NCBI GenBank assembly: GCA_013180625.2
Contig: SNVD02010155.1
Coordinates: forward strand, 310,001 to 374,000
From: Boswellia sacra
Taxonomy: Eukaryota; Streptophyta; Magnoliopsida; Sapindales; Burseraceae
Length of the DNA stretch: 64,000 nucleotides
Reading direction: 5' to 3'
Part shown: positions 1 through 11,102 of the stretch, one piece after another
Numbering within the stretch: position 1 is the stretch's first letter
How the letters are laid out: the number at the start of each line of letters is the position of its first letter
Notes under the pieces: generated by a model
What the model was told of the DNA's origin: nothing
Databases searched by the model: none
The model's input: the letters and a program-made list of their open reading frames with translations, nothing else
Position numbers and translations under genes: made by a program

Positions 1-2771
1 TAGATATAACATTTTCCTCCCTTGAGGTTTCTAAAACAACATTTCACTCCTAAAATTTATAAGAAGAAAATACCCCTCCTTGATGTCTTATCGCAAATAA
101 ATAAAATTTATGGAATATATTCATTCCTAAGTTCTTTGCTTGCCTACTAAAAAAGAAAAAAATAAATAAATAAATGCTTTGCTTGTTTGAGTCACAGGAG
201 AGCTACAAGATTGCGCGCCGTATAAGAAAGGAAGATTTTTATATTTAAAAATGAATAGTGGTGAGAGGGTCCACCAGTGATTGGCCACCACGTGTCAAAA
301 GTTGGTTTCTATCTTCTTTTGGGATGATCATCCGGACACGTCACGAAGCGGCTGCTTTTTTGGCAGCCGAATTCGGGTTTATCCATTCCATTTCATTCTT
401 TTTAAATTTCAATACAATCCTCCTCCTCCCAAATCCAATGCCTCCACTCAATTCAATAATGCCCTATCTGTCTACTAATGTTATCCATTCCACTCGTATC
501 ATATCTAATAATAATATGCTTCACAAAGCTTTAATTTCTAACTTTTATTTTATTTTGAGACCAACACTGTTGAAAGAATCATGACATTAATAAGATATTT
601 TTGCTTCACTTATCATAATTAATAGAGGGATTCCATTATGATTTATCAGATATAAAGAAATATTCAATGTATATAAAGATTATAAATATTTATATATACA
701 CATGCACAAGTACAACGTTTATATGAAACTGATCTATGTATATCAAATACATCATAATATGGTCGTTGATAGAGAGAGTAGAAGAAAAAGAGAAAGTGAG
801 AAAATTTTGAACCAATAGTTAAAAGAGTTGTTGAGATGCCATTTTAAACAACAAATCAATAATGTTGTAACTTTTTCTCTCTCAACCATTGAAGTATACT
901 AGGTTATGTGAAAGAGATAAATCTATCGTGCCCCATAAGCAATGTCTCCCAGCTGAATACTCACATTGATGTGGCGCTGATGTGACGTTCTCTGGTTAAA
1001 TGGAAGACATTACCTTTGAGGTATGACAGACGCTCTTATGCAAAGTACTTAAGTTGATTTGAAGTATCACGTAATTATCATGTCATGGTGGTGTCTTTAA
1101 ACCATTATGTAAATATGTAATTATTGTTTTAAAGAAAGAATTCATTTTGTTCATATTTCTCTTTTTTCTTTTTCAAACCATTTTATCAATTATATTATAA
1201 TTATAATTATAATTATATTTATGATAATGTATTTATTATTTGGTTATATAGCTAGGATTATCCAATCAATAATTATAATATGTCAATCTTATTTCTTTCA
1301 ATTATTTGATTTAGAATTGAGATATAATTTTTTATTAAAAATATGATTTGTTGAATATTTAAATTTAAAAAAGAAATATAAAAAGGTAATCACGGAGAGA
1401 ACAAGGCTAGAGAAGATGGAAAATACAAATAAAGGTTGAAAGCAGAAGCAGGGCTCGTGAACATTAGTGTCAGTGAAGTCACAAGGGTTGGCCAACTATT
1501 TGACCTTACAATCAGGCTTCTTTTATATTTTAAAAATTCAAGACAGAAGGAACAAATTAACTTCACGTTCTTCCTTCTAAACTTCAACTTAATTTTTAAT
1601 AACCTTAATTAATATTCCTTAAACTAAGTGTTTAATTTCTTGTCAATTAAAAAAAAAAAGTTCTAAAAGTTGGTTAAGCAATGACAAAAAGATAAAGAGG
1701 CTGTCATGTGCATTGCCAATATAACTGCAAAATCTTTATAAATTGATTTTGTTTCCTACTATATTAACAATCACTAATTGGATTCCTGTTAGACATTCCA
1801 CATAGCATTATTCAATCTAATCTTGTTATGAGATATTTGGAGCACGTTTGTTATCTATAAAAAAAATTAATTACTTTAACAAAAATGAATTCTAAATGGA
1901 AAAAAAAAAGAATTTTGTATTCTCAATATTTAAGAACTGGTTTTTTTTTTAATTTTTTAGGTTGGAAATCTAAATTCCGTTAAATTTTGGCCATTTAGAA
2001 AATTTGAGGTGTTCTTTTTTTTCCATTGATTTTGTATGCTTTTATCTAAATGTGGGCGGAGTCTTGTGCATCTAAATAAATAGTCAAATGACCTATTTTT
2101 TCTGCAAAACCATACAAACATAAATTGCAATAATAAAATAAACATATTAACACTTAATTCAATGAAAATTTGCTATAATATTCATTAGCTAAGTGAGGTA
2201 TTGAAAAATATATATTTTTTGTGAAAAATTCACCTAATCAAAATATCTTTTTATTTATTTTTTGATTTTATTGTATACGGTCATTAGTAAAATTTAAAAA
2301 AAATGATAAAATTTGAAGTATTAAAATTCCAAGAGTGAGTGTAGTTACAAATATTGTTTTATTAGTAGAAAAATTATTTAAATGAAAATAGTCTCAGGCT
2401 ATATACAGTTCGATCATAGAAGGGCAAGAAAAAAAATTGGCAAATGTATTTCTAAAACAATAAATTATTATTAAACTTTAAGTTTAATTGCTTATGAACA
2501 AGGGATGACTATATAATTACAATCATGATTCTCTTTTATTCTAGAACAAAACAAAAGCATCCTTACCAAACAAGGCATTTAACCCCACAAAAAAAAAAAA
2601 AGCTTGTCTATGAATATTTTAGTGGAAAATCTTTCGGTTCACAAGACTACTTAAGTCAAGCTCAAGCATAAACAAACCATATTATATAAATAAATTATTA
2701 TACTATCCTTTTATCCTTTAGAAAAACAATACCTTGCCAGCAAACACTCTCACCAAAAATGATTATTCAAG
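1..2771. other. AT-rich intergenic DNA, no gene recognised
   Basis: Only short open frames occur here and none resembles a known protein. The left edge (about 15-95) carries a phrase of the type 'cccttgaggtttc', which recurs elsewhere in the window and looks like the end of a decayed DNA transposon. A promoter-like patch lies at 258-480 and is listed separately. The rest is AT-rich with poly-A and poly-T runs. Confidence 0.6.
280..480. promoter_or_regulatory. Promoter-like patch with G-box/ABRE motifs
   Basis: A perfect G-box CACGTG lies at 289-294 inside CCACGTGTC, an ABRE-type core, and a second ACGT element (ACACGTCA) lies at 336-343. A pyrimidine-rich stretch with TCCTCCTCCTCCC follows near 418-430, as seen in plant 5' leaders. 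This is more GC-rich than its surroundings. No downstream coding exon is recognisable, so this may be the promoter of a gene to the left, of a non-coding RNA, or a relic. Motifs are seen directly; function is inference. Confidence 0.3.
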
Positions 2772-2781
2772 ATTAAAAAAA

Positions 2782-3445
2782 GAGTAATTAACATTATCAC
2801 CTCCGACGTTTGGGTGAAGTAACACTCTCATCCAATATTCGGCGAAATAACATCTAGACCCTTAATTTCTAAATACCATTAATTCATCTATTAAACATAT
2901 CGTAGGAAGACAATTTTTCCATTCTTTATACTATATGATTATTTATTTATTTCTCTTTATAAAGCAGATAAATTTTAAGAACACCAACAGGGCTCGAAAA
3001 TTTTATATTTTTTAAAATTTTATAGAAAAGGGTTTATATAGATAGTTTGTAAAAAGCAATTTTTTAAAAATAAAAATTAAAAAGAAAATGGTTTGTAGAT
3101 AAATGAAAATGACAGTCTAACTGGTTTTCTTTCTAATTTTTATTTTTTTAAAATTTATATTTTTTAAAAATAAAATTAAAAAGAAAATGGTTTGTAAATA
3201 AACCATTTATTTAAAAAAGTTTGTAAATAAAAATTAATACTTTAAAATTTTTTATCTATTATAAATAGAAATAAATAAATAAATAAATCTTATAATATAA
3301 ATAATGGTAAAATTATATTTCTATAATACGTTTAATAGATGGATTAATGGTATTTGAAAATTAGAGATCTTTATATTACTTTGTCAAAGGTTGGAAGGAG
3401 AATAGTATTTTGATCAAACGTTGGGGGTAACAATGTTGGTTACTC
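2782..3445. mobile_element. Non-autonomous Mutator-like foldback element
   Basis: The ends are inverted repeats of about 125 bp: GAGTAATTAACATT at the left matches the complement of the right end, GAGTAACCAACATT, and similarity (roughly 70% by eye) continues to shared blocks such as AAATACCATTAAT and CATCTATTAAAC on the inner side. The element is flanked by the direct repeat ATTAAAAAA (2772-2780 and 3446-3454; a tenth A is also shared), the 9-10 bp target duplication typical of Mutator-like elements. The interior is AT-rich with short internal duplications and has no transposase frame, so it is non-autonomous. Family assignment rests on target-site length and long TIRs. Confidence 0.75.
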
Positions 3446-3455
3446 ATTAAAAAAA

Positions 3456-4504
3456 TTATCACAGTTTTATAATGACAAATTCTACGATAATGTATATATA
3501 TAATCGATATTAATTTCGATTTCCTTTCAATGTTTTATGTATCGCTTTTAACGTAGAAGTACTTTGATATCAATTAAACGTTGTTCTCAATATCACACTA
3601 GAATTTATATTGTTTCTGATATCGGCTGTCGAGATGTCGAGATTTGTTTGGATACTGCAAAATAATCTTGGAAAACAAATGCAACACATCTATTATGGAG
3701 GTGTAAGGTGTAATGTTCCTTGCATGCTAAAGCTGTAGTGTAGGATTCACTGTAACGAAAGAAAGCATTGTGTTAGTAAATACAAAAATATGTACGTGTG
3801 GTGGGTAATAATTGTATCCTGGACTTAAGCTGCGAAAACAAATATTATAAATATGTAAATAGCTGTACATAGAAATGAATAGATTCCACCGAACATTGAA
3901 GCAAGCAATGAGTCCAAAGAGAAAGAAAGAAAAAATTATAATCTATTTGCAAGTGGTGGGGTACTTCACTTCTTCTTCTACATTTGATTTGATTTAACAA
4001 CTCTACTCTCTTACTGTTTTTTTTTTTTTTAATCATTGTTACTATTTAAATGAGAATTTGGGTCTTTCTTGTAGGTCCATTTTACATCATTTATTCTCGA
4101 CACAAGACAATTCTTAATTCACAACACAAGCCTCTGTCTCTCTCTCTCTCTGTGTCTGCTTGAGGCTTGAGTTTATGCTGGGATTTTGTTTTGTTTTTTC
4201 AGAGAAAAATTAATAGTCATTATCAAAGCAGAATTTATTATTTAGTTTTAGAGATTCCTGTGTTTATTTTTGAGAGATCATTATTAGCTAGTTTCCCTAT
4301 TAAAGAAGAATATATATATCCTACCCATAAATGTGAAATTAAGAATCTGGAGTAAAATGTATATAAAAGTAGAAAAGATGTGAGATGTTACATAAATGTT
4401 TTTCTTTTAATTTATATATGCATTATTTCATCTTAAAACTCACCTCATAGTTGTGATTAATTAAAAGTGATCTACACATTTGGGTTTAGGATACAATAAA
4501 TATA
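3456..4504. other. Intergenic DNA without recognised gene
   Basis: Short frames only. A (TC)n microsatellite lies at about 4135-4152 ('gtctctctctctctctgtgtctg'-like context). No conserved protein motif, RNA gene or paired repeat was recognised. Confidence 0.6.
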
Positions 4505-4517
4505 GTATAGTCCCTTT

Positions 4518-4692
4518 ACTCACAATGGGTTGGTTGAAGTAGTAAGAGTGGCTCAGGAGAGAGTTGATAAGATTACGATGAAGTCCTGGGTTCGACTTTT
4601 CTCAATGTCCTTTCCCCGTGAGGTAAGTGGGAGACCGTGACCTTAACTTGAGGTAAGCTGACCTGAACACCTCGATTACTCAAAAAAAAAAA
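4518..4692 (+). mobile_element. tRNA-derived SINE, full-length copy
   Basis: About 175 bp ending in an 11-A tail. The head has a tRNA-like B box GGGTTCGACTTTT (4588-4600) and an A-box-like segment around 4545-4557 (AGAGTGGCTCAGG). The 3' part contains GTGAGGTAAGTGGGAGACC and ends ACACCTCGATTACTC before the tail. Imperfect target duplications flank it: GTATAGTCCCTTT (4505-4517) and GTATGGTTCCTTT (4693-4705), 11 of 13 identical. Internal pol III boxes, A tail and target duplication together define a SINE. A related copy is at about 6240-6391. Confidence 0.75.
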
Positions 4693-4705
4693 GTATGGTT
4701 CCTTT

Positions 4706-6239
4706 CATATTTTTCCCACACATAAGTGTATGCAAAAATCATGTTGAAGTGGTCTCTCTTTTTCTATGAAATTTACTTCATTTTATATCAAACTTTTTAC
4801 TAAATCTCAGATCGTACTATTAATTTTGACAATCTCATAAACCTTTCTTATTGCTAGTAAATTTATAATTTTATTGTTACTTTTAAGTTGTTTTATACAC
4901 AAGAGTGTTGTGAGATTGTCAAAACCAAATATAATTATATGATATATTTTCTATAAACCCATGGAGGATTTACCCCTAGCAATAAAAAGGGTATCATAAA
5001 TTTGAAGAGTTGATTGCAATTTGTATGGGTTAATTGGTGAATCAGCATGGGGAAGTGGGTCAAAAGAGGTCCAATGGGCCCGGAGCGAGGGAAGGAAAAT
5101 GGATGGTCCCCACAGGTAGACAATGGTGGAGTGGAGGGGATAATGATGGGCTTTGGGAGGTGGAGCCCGATTTTAGGAAAAATTTGGGAAATGGTTTTGT
5201 GGGTTGTGATTGTACAGCTTAGCCCCCATTTTGACACCTTGCATTCCCTCCCTTCTCCTCGTTCATTGCTTTTGTCCCTTTCTTTTTTTCCTTTGTTAAA
5301 ATTATTTTTTATTTATATAATTTGAAACATATTATCTTATTAATGAACTATAATTATCAAATTTAGATGCCCTGAGATAATTGTAAACTAGAGGCCTCCA
5401 AAAGGAGAAAATGGGGAGAGAAGAAAAAAAAATGGAAGAGTGGATGTGCATTAGAATTATTATCATCTCTCAGAACTCAATTTCAAGTCTTTGTCTAGTC
5501 CAACTGTATATGAAACAAAAAAAAAAAAAAACACAAATCAAGATCGATATCACAACAGCCATGCTCAATTTTGGCATGGACTAAATCCCATCTGGGAACA
5601 TCTACAGTGGGCCAAAAGGTGCCAAAGAGGCTTACACCACTTACAAAGATAGACATCAACAGCCAAAGAAATTGTACATTGTCAATCTTCCCTCCGATTT
5701 AATTTACATTAAAATATGTTTCTTTTGTTTATAATTTATTTGGAAAGTCATCGAAATCATTGTGTAGGAAAGTTACTGAATGCATCATTATAAATCAATG
5801 GTCCATTTTCTAGCCTATCTCGATTTTGGCATGATATACATGTATCTTCTTACAAGGGGCACATCTATAAAGGGCCCAAAACCACCAAACATTTATTATG
5901 ATCACAAAATGGACAAATCAAAGTGCATATTAATATTGGATTGATGGGTAATGTTGTTTGTACATGATATGCATTTGATCTTCAAATTATTTGGTATTGT
6001 CAATTACATGATAATATCATCTGGCCATGCCCAATTCTGGCATTGATTGATTAAGCCCTAAACATGACACATCTAAGATTTCAATATATAACTAACAAAG
6101 ACAAAGCTCATGAATTGTTTGGTCACCAATATGCAATTAATATGGTGCTCTTTCTGAAACAGAAAATTTTGATTTTAATTTCTAAAAGTTTATGTCAACT
6201 TGATGTACCGTCTTAAGAACATACATAACTCATGATATG
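4706..6239. other. Intergenic DNA with GC-richer island
   Basis: No gene is recognised. A segment at about 5030-5260 is clearly more GC-rich than its surroundings and carries TGGGCCC- and GGTCCCC-type motifs that resemble TCP/site-II elements. The overlapping short frames there on both strands do not resemble known proteins. The part from 5555 is a degenerate repeat block, listed separately. Confidence 0.5.
5555..6140 (+). repeat. Degenerate tandem repeat, about three units
   Basis: Three units of about 210-250 bp share an opening of the type 'ccatgcycaattytggcat' (near 5560, 5810 and 6025), followed by 'catct' and, in the first two, a 'gggccaaaa/gggcccaaaa' phrase and 'acaaa'. A fourth, isolated opening occurs near 7418 ('catgctaacttttggcat'). 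The units are highly diverged, so boundaries are approximate. No coding potential was seen. Confidence 0.4.
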
Positions 6240-6391
6240 TCGAGTTGAGGATTGATCGTATTGAAATATTTTTTTGTTCCCCATGAGATAAGCGGGAGAT
6301 CGTGATAGTGGGTTGTGATCGCGTTAGTCTCCCCCGATGATTAGTTGTGGTGCGCGTAAGTTGGCCCAGACACCTCGGTTACAAAAAAAAA
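6240..6391 (+). mobile_element. SINE copy related to 4518-4692, diverged or 5' damaged
   Basis: The 3' half matches the first SINE: 'ttccccatgagataagcgggagatcgtga' corresponds to 'ttccccgtgaggtaagtgggagaccgtga', and 'gacacctcggttac' before the A tail corresponds to 'aacacctcgattact'. The 5' part (gagttgaggattgatcgtattgaa) is only weakly like the first copy, and the B box is not intact. An extra GC-rich segment (about 6305-6355) lies inside, relative to the first copy. The left boundary is uncertain. Confidence 0.6.
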
Positions 6392-9300
6392 TTTTTTTTT
6401 GTGAACTAACTATTATATATATACAATCGATCTTGAATTGAATTAGATTGTGTATACGAGAGAAGAATGTTAGGTCAACTTGATCAATCTTATGTATCCC
6501 TATTATCTGTAGTCATATCCTAATCAAGCAAAAGTGAGAGAAATAATGGCAAAAAGTATGATTGATTTCTTCTTTGTTTGCTTTGTAAGAGTTAGGAGAA
6601 TGGGGTTGGGAATAGTTAGGGGTGGGCACAAAACCAAGTTGGATGGTAATTGAGAACAAAAGCTTTATGTGCATTATTGACAAAACAAACAAATCACCCA
6701 CTTAGAAAAGACTACACATAATTTCATAATTTGTTATTATGAGAAAGCTACTTTTACAAAAAAAAAAAAAAAAAAGAGCCAAACTAGGTAATTTGCTCAT
6801 TATGATATTGCGTAAGTTTTAAGTAAGTATGGGGATAATGTCTTGTTGATTCAATATTAAAAGGGACAAATTAGGTGGCTTCCAATTAGAGAGATATATT
6901 ATCTAATTAAGGCTTCAAAGTTTGGGCAAAATCTTACGGGGGATAATGTCTTTTTGGCTAAATAGTATGGGGACAAATTGACTTGAATAATTAGAGAGAT
7001 CTAGTAGTCATTTAGCTTTCAAATTTTTAGTGCTAATTTGTGGCATTGGTTGTCCCACATATAAATATATATAATTAGCAAGAAGGGATATGGGGCTCTT
7101 CCATGTTAAGAAAAAAAGATAATTGGTGCAAAGATATATATATGGATTGTTCTTGAATTTCTAGTTAGGGGATAAATTCGGTCCCATCATAACATTTTGT
7201 AAATCTTTAATTAAAAAAATTGTTGAAACCAATTCTAGTGCCTTAGAAGTCTTGTTGTGAATAATGAGTTATGATAAACTATATATATTTGAATTGTAGC
7301 GTTTTTGTTTGAGTTATAATTATTTTAGAGTAATAGTTAATAAAGTTAACAAATAAAAGGAAAAAACACAGAAGACTTCTAAGTGGATTATTGCATATAT
7401 AGGTCCATCAAAACAAAGTCATGCTAACTTTTGGCATTCTCATTTGGTCACCTATATTATTGTCAATATTGATAAGCTTAATTATATAACTGTATTTTTC
7501 TTTCATAATTAAGTTAAGAAATAACTAGATATTCAAAAACAACTCCAACTTGGTTTCTTCAAAATCTTTAACAAAGTCGATCAGTTTAAAATATAATCAC
7601 CCTTATATAAGCATTAATTTAAGAAATAATCAATTTTCTTTTAAGTTATATCAATCGTATATTATATGGGTGATTTTAAATGTACCCTTATATCAAAATA
7701 TATAAAATTTATAAGGCTAACAATAATTAAAAGATATAGAGAAATTAAAAGTAGAGCGACTGTAGTTGCATATTAAATTTTAGTATGAGTGTTTCACATG
7801 CTAGAAAATATCACAGCAAAGTTGATTCATAGACACAACATAATCCTAAGTATAAACTATTCAAACAATTAAAAGAAAATCAATGCATGTTAACGGGGAA
7901 AACAAGTTGCGCAAGAAAAGATAAATATAAACAATACTTTTCCAAAGCAAATTATGTGTAGTGAGGGTCATGGGAACACGTTCAAAGTCTTCAGTACAAC
8001 TTAAAAGGCTCAGAAAAGAATGCTTATCTGACAACCACTATATGCTGTCATGATTTCATTTGCCCATCCCAGAACAAATTGGAAAACCCAGAAAAAAAAA
8101 TTGGAAAAAGAGGAGAATGCCTAGTAATGATGATGACAAAACAATAATAAAAGACTTGATAAATTTGATCATTGAATGATAAAACCTTGAGGACACTTTC
8201 TTTATTGGTAATATTGCTTTTATTAATCAGAGCTAGCTAGCGATTGCTTCTAATTTTTTTTCCTTTCTCTCTTTTTCATTTTTTTTTTTTTTTTGCTTCA
8301 TTTCATAATGTTTACTTTGAAATGGAAAGGCTCGAAGAGAAAAAGGAAGTTGACTACAAAATGATAAAATTTATGTATCACACTGTTTAGATTTTGACGA
8401 TAACATGAATCACATTATATTGTGGTCCTTGTTGGACAACTCAATTGCATGCAAAACTCATAAAGATTACAATGCATAGAATCCACCCTTTTGCGGAGAA
8501 GTTGAAATGAATAGAGAAAGGCTAGAAAATGTTAATATTTTTTGTATGGCCAATTGAGCAGAAGAATTCACTGCTTTCAAGCTGTATATGAGTGTTTGGC
8601 ACTAAAGAAAGGTTAGGAATATATTGTTCAGTAACTTTCCCAGGACCACGAAAAATTAACTTTATCAAATCTTGTGCACCCACCAGTTACAGTTTTAATT
8701 TGATTAAAGTTGGACTGTTAGTTTGTTGAGGAAAAAAAATAATTGAGTTTAAACTCAATTAATGTTACGTACGTGGGGTTAGGTTTAGTTATCGTCAACT
8801 CTTTTAACTAGAAATAAAATTAATGTAGTTGATTTTGCTTTCACGTTTGGCTAAACTACAAACATTCTCTTTGACATCAGAGTTCATTAAACATTTAAAT
8901 CGAATTATAAATGAAGCACGGTTCTCGTAGAATTAACTATTGGTGTATGTGAAAATACATGTCCAATATTAAAAAGGGTTATTTGTGTTTTAAACAAATT
9001 TTGACAATTCTATTTTAATATCGTTGTAGATGTATGTGTAGGTGATTTCCAATATTTATAACATTAACAAACATTTAACATATAAATAGTGAAAAAGGCT
9101 TTTCCATTACTCTTAATCTTTGTTGTTTTTATTATTATTATTTTTTTAAACTCTGAACCACCGCCGCCTTTGATCACCATTAATTACTCGTTAGAGAGGA
9201 AAAAAATCTGCCTTTGATAATCATTGGGAAATAGAAAGAAAATTTAATTTTCATCATTGGAGAATGGAGTCTATGATTATCGGTAGTTAATTCTATCAGC

Positions 9301-10490
9301 TGTTAAAGTTGATAATGATACAAATTTCATCATTGCTAATTTCTATGATTCCTCCCACTGGTTACGTTTTGTCCATGTAAGAGACATTAAATGGTGATGA
9401 AATGGGAATAATTATAGATATTGGCCCATGTATGACAATTGGGTCTTGCAAGGATTTTGGGCCACAATCAGTTCACAGGGCAAAGCCCAACACAAACACT
9501 AAGCAATTCTCTTGCTAATTGCTATTAGTTAAAATGTGGATCAACTTTATAGTTTTTTTAATTTATTGAGAAATTAGATTATTAATAAATTTAGGGTAGT
9601 CTTAAATGTCTCTGATTTAGGAGTGACAAAATGACCCAGCCGTGGGCGAGTAATCCATAATTATGAGGATTGAAGCCAAGGGCGAAGTGAAAAATTTGGA
9701 CTCGACTAATTCTAGGGCCGGGGGTTGGGGAGCATAGGCCCCAGATGTGGATCCGGCTAATAAACCGGTAACTTAATTTTGAAAACAAAAGTTATATTTA
9801 TAATACAAATTATATATTGACAATTTATATAAAAAGTGTTGTTATTTGAGCCTCTGGAAATCTCTCTTCAAGTCCCATTTTAATTAAAAATAAAGTTAAA
9901 AATATCTTAAGATGTAAATGACTAAAAAAGATATTGGCAATTTTAAGTATACCTAGTGTAATATTCTAATAATTATTTCATTTATTTTTTTCCCTTTAAA
10001 CTTCAAATACCTAATTTGAAATTAATATTTTATGTTCATAGAATGATTTTGAAATGATGGATGATGAAATCGTGTTTTGAATTACAATAATAAGAAATAA
10101 GTACTTATTTTGATTTTAATACACATTTTTTAATAGCTTTTGTTCAATTATTATGAATTGATTATTTTCATTTTAGTTCAACGTAGCTGAACAACTTGTA
10201 TGTATTTAAATAATTTTATTATTTATAAAAATTTGATTTGAGTATACTTCATGAAAACCTTAGAAAAATAAAAAGCTTTGATATATGCTTACCTTATAAA
10301 AGAAAAAAACCTTAAATAAATAATTAGATGATTGAAGAAGAAAAGCATAAGAAAAAGTTAATGAATAAGGAGTTCATAAGTCTATGACAATAGATAAATT
10401 TAAAATTTAAATAAGTTTAAATTAAAGTGAGACTTAAAAATAGATTTTGAGGGACTCAAAATAATAGCACTGGTACACAAAGAGTTGTTC
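6392..10490. other. Long AT-rich intergenic stretch
   Basis: No gene, RNA gene or well-bounded repeat was recognised. Homopolymer runs are frequent (for example poly-T near 8278-8294). A GC-richer patch at about 9620-9760 reads open on the minus strand for about 60 codons but resembles no protein I know; it may be transposon debris. Confidence 0.55.
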
Positions 10491-10640
10491 TATTCAGGCC
10501 CCATTTCATAACTCTTCTGCCTCCACTTCTAAATTCGCTCAATTATAAATTTTAATTCTTTAATTTTTTTTTCATTAAACCCTACTAATTTCCAAATTAC
10601 CCTTTATTTTATATTTGAAATATAATAATACTTTATTCTT

Positions 10641-10756
10641 CATTATTATCAATTTAACTGAAATGCTTCCTGGGTTTATCAACAATTTGTTTGAATTTCA
10701 TTATTATCAATTTAACCGAAATGCTTCTTTGGTTCAACAATTGGTTTGAACCAACC
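10641..10756 (+). repeat. Imperfect tandem duplication, period 58 bp
   Basis: The unit beginning CATTATTATCAATTTAAC at 10641 is repeated at 10699. Both continue into TGAAATGCTTC/CGAAATGCTTC and 'caacaattkgtttgaa'. The second copy lies immediately before the epimerase-like fragment, so the duplication may have arisen with the rearrangement that brought it there. Confidence 0.6.
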
Positions 10757-10869
10757 CCAAGCGCCTTCTTTTCTCCTCCATGTGTCTTGATAATATTCTT
10801 TTTAAATTTTTAATTTTTGCAGTAGCTTTACTCATGGAAATGCCAATGATTTCCCCTCCAAAAAACTCT

Positions 10870-11102
10870 ACTTGAATTGGATGACTTGAAAAGTTATTAG
10901 TCTACAACTCTACAATCCATCGCTGAAACGAGGCAATCAAAAATTGCTTCAAGAGCATCAAGTTTTCATTTTTGAAGGAGACTTGAATGACGTCCCCTTA
11001 TTAACCAATTATTTCTCTCATGTCATATACAAATTGAATTTAGATGATGAAGTTGAAGATAAACAATTCATTGGGATGGCTTTCAGGAATTTGAGATTTT
11101 GA
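10870..11102 (+). pseudogene. Fragment of UDP-glucuronate 4-epimerase (GAE-like)
   Basis: The frame starting TAC at 10911 reads YNPSLKRGNQKLLQEHQVF and then IFEGDLNDVPLLTN. This matches, from memory, the segment after the Rossmann nucleotide-binding loop in plant UDP-D-glucuronate 4-epimerases (…YDPSLKR… followed by …EGDLND…PLL). Just upstream, LDDLKSY followed by a stop (about 10876-10902) resembles the preceding LDNFN-YY segment, but the frame is broken by an extra stretch containing the duplicated octamer-like 'tctacaac/tctacaat'. Similarity ends after about 11010, and the frame continues with unrelated residues to a TGA at 11100-11102. The catalytic YxxxK region and most of the enzyme are absent. 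It is a dead gene fragment, either captured by a transposon or left by a decayed duplicate. Confidence 0.6.

Noticed and set aside
258..584. 108-codon plus-strand frame
   Set aside because: No protein similarity recognised; it overlaps a promoter-like segment and its start codon is not ATG in a good context.
4588..4600. tRNA gene at the GGTTCGA motif
   Set aside because: No cloverleaf pairing or acceptor stem; A tail and target duplication show a SINE.
9591..9788. Minus-strand 65-codon frame in a GC-richer patch
   Set aside because: No motif and no exon-like neighbours; treated as repeat debris.
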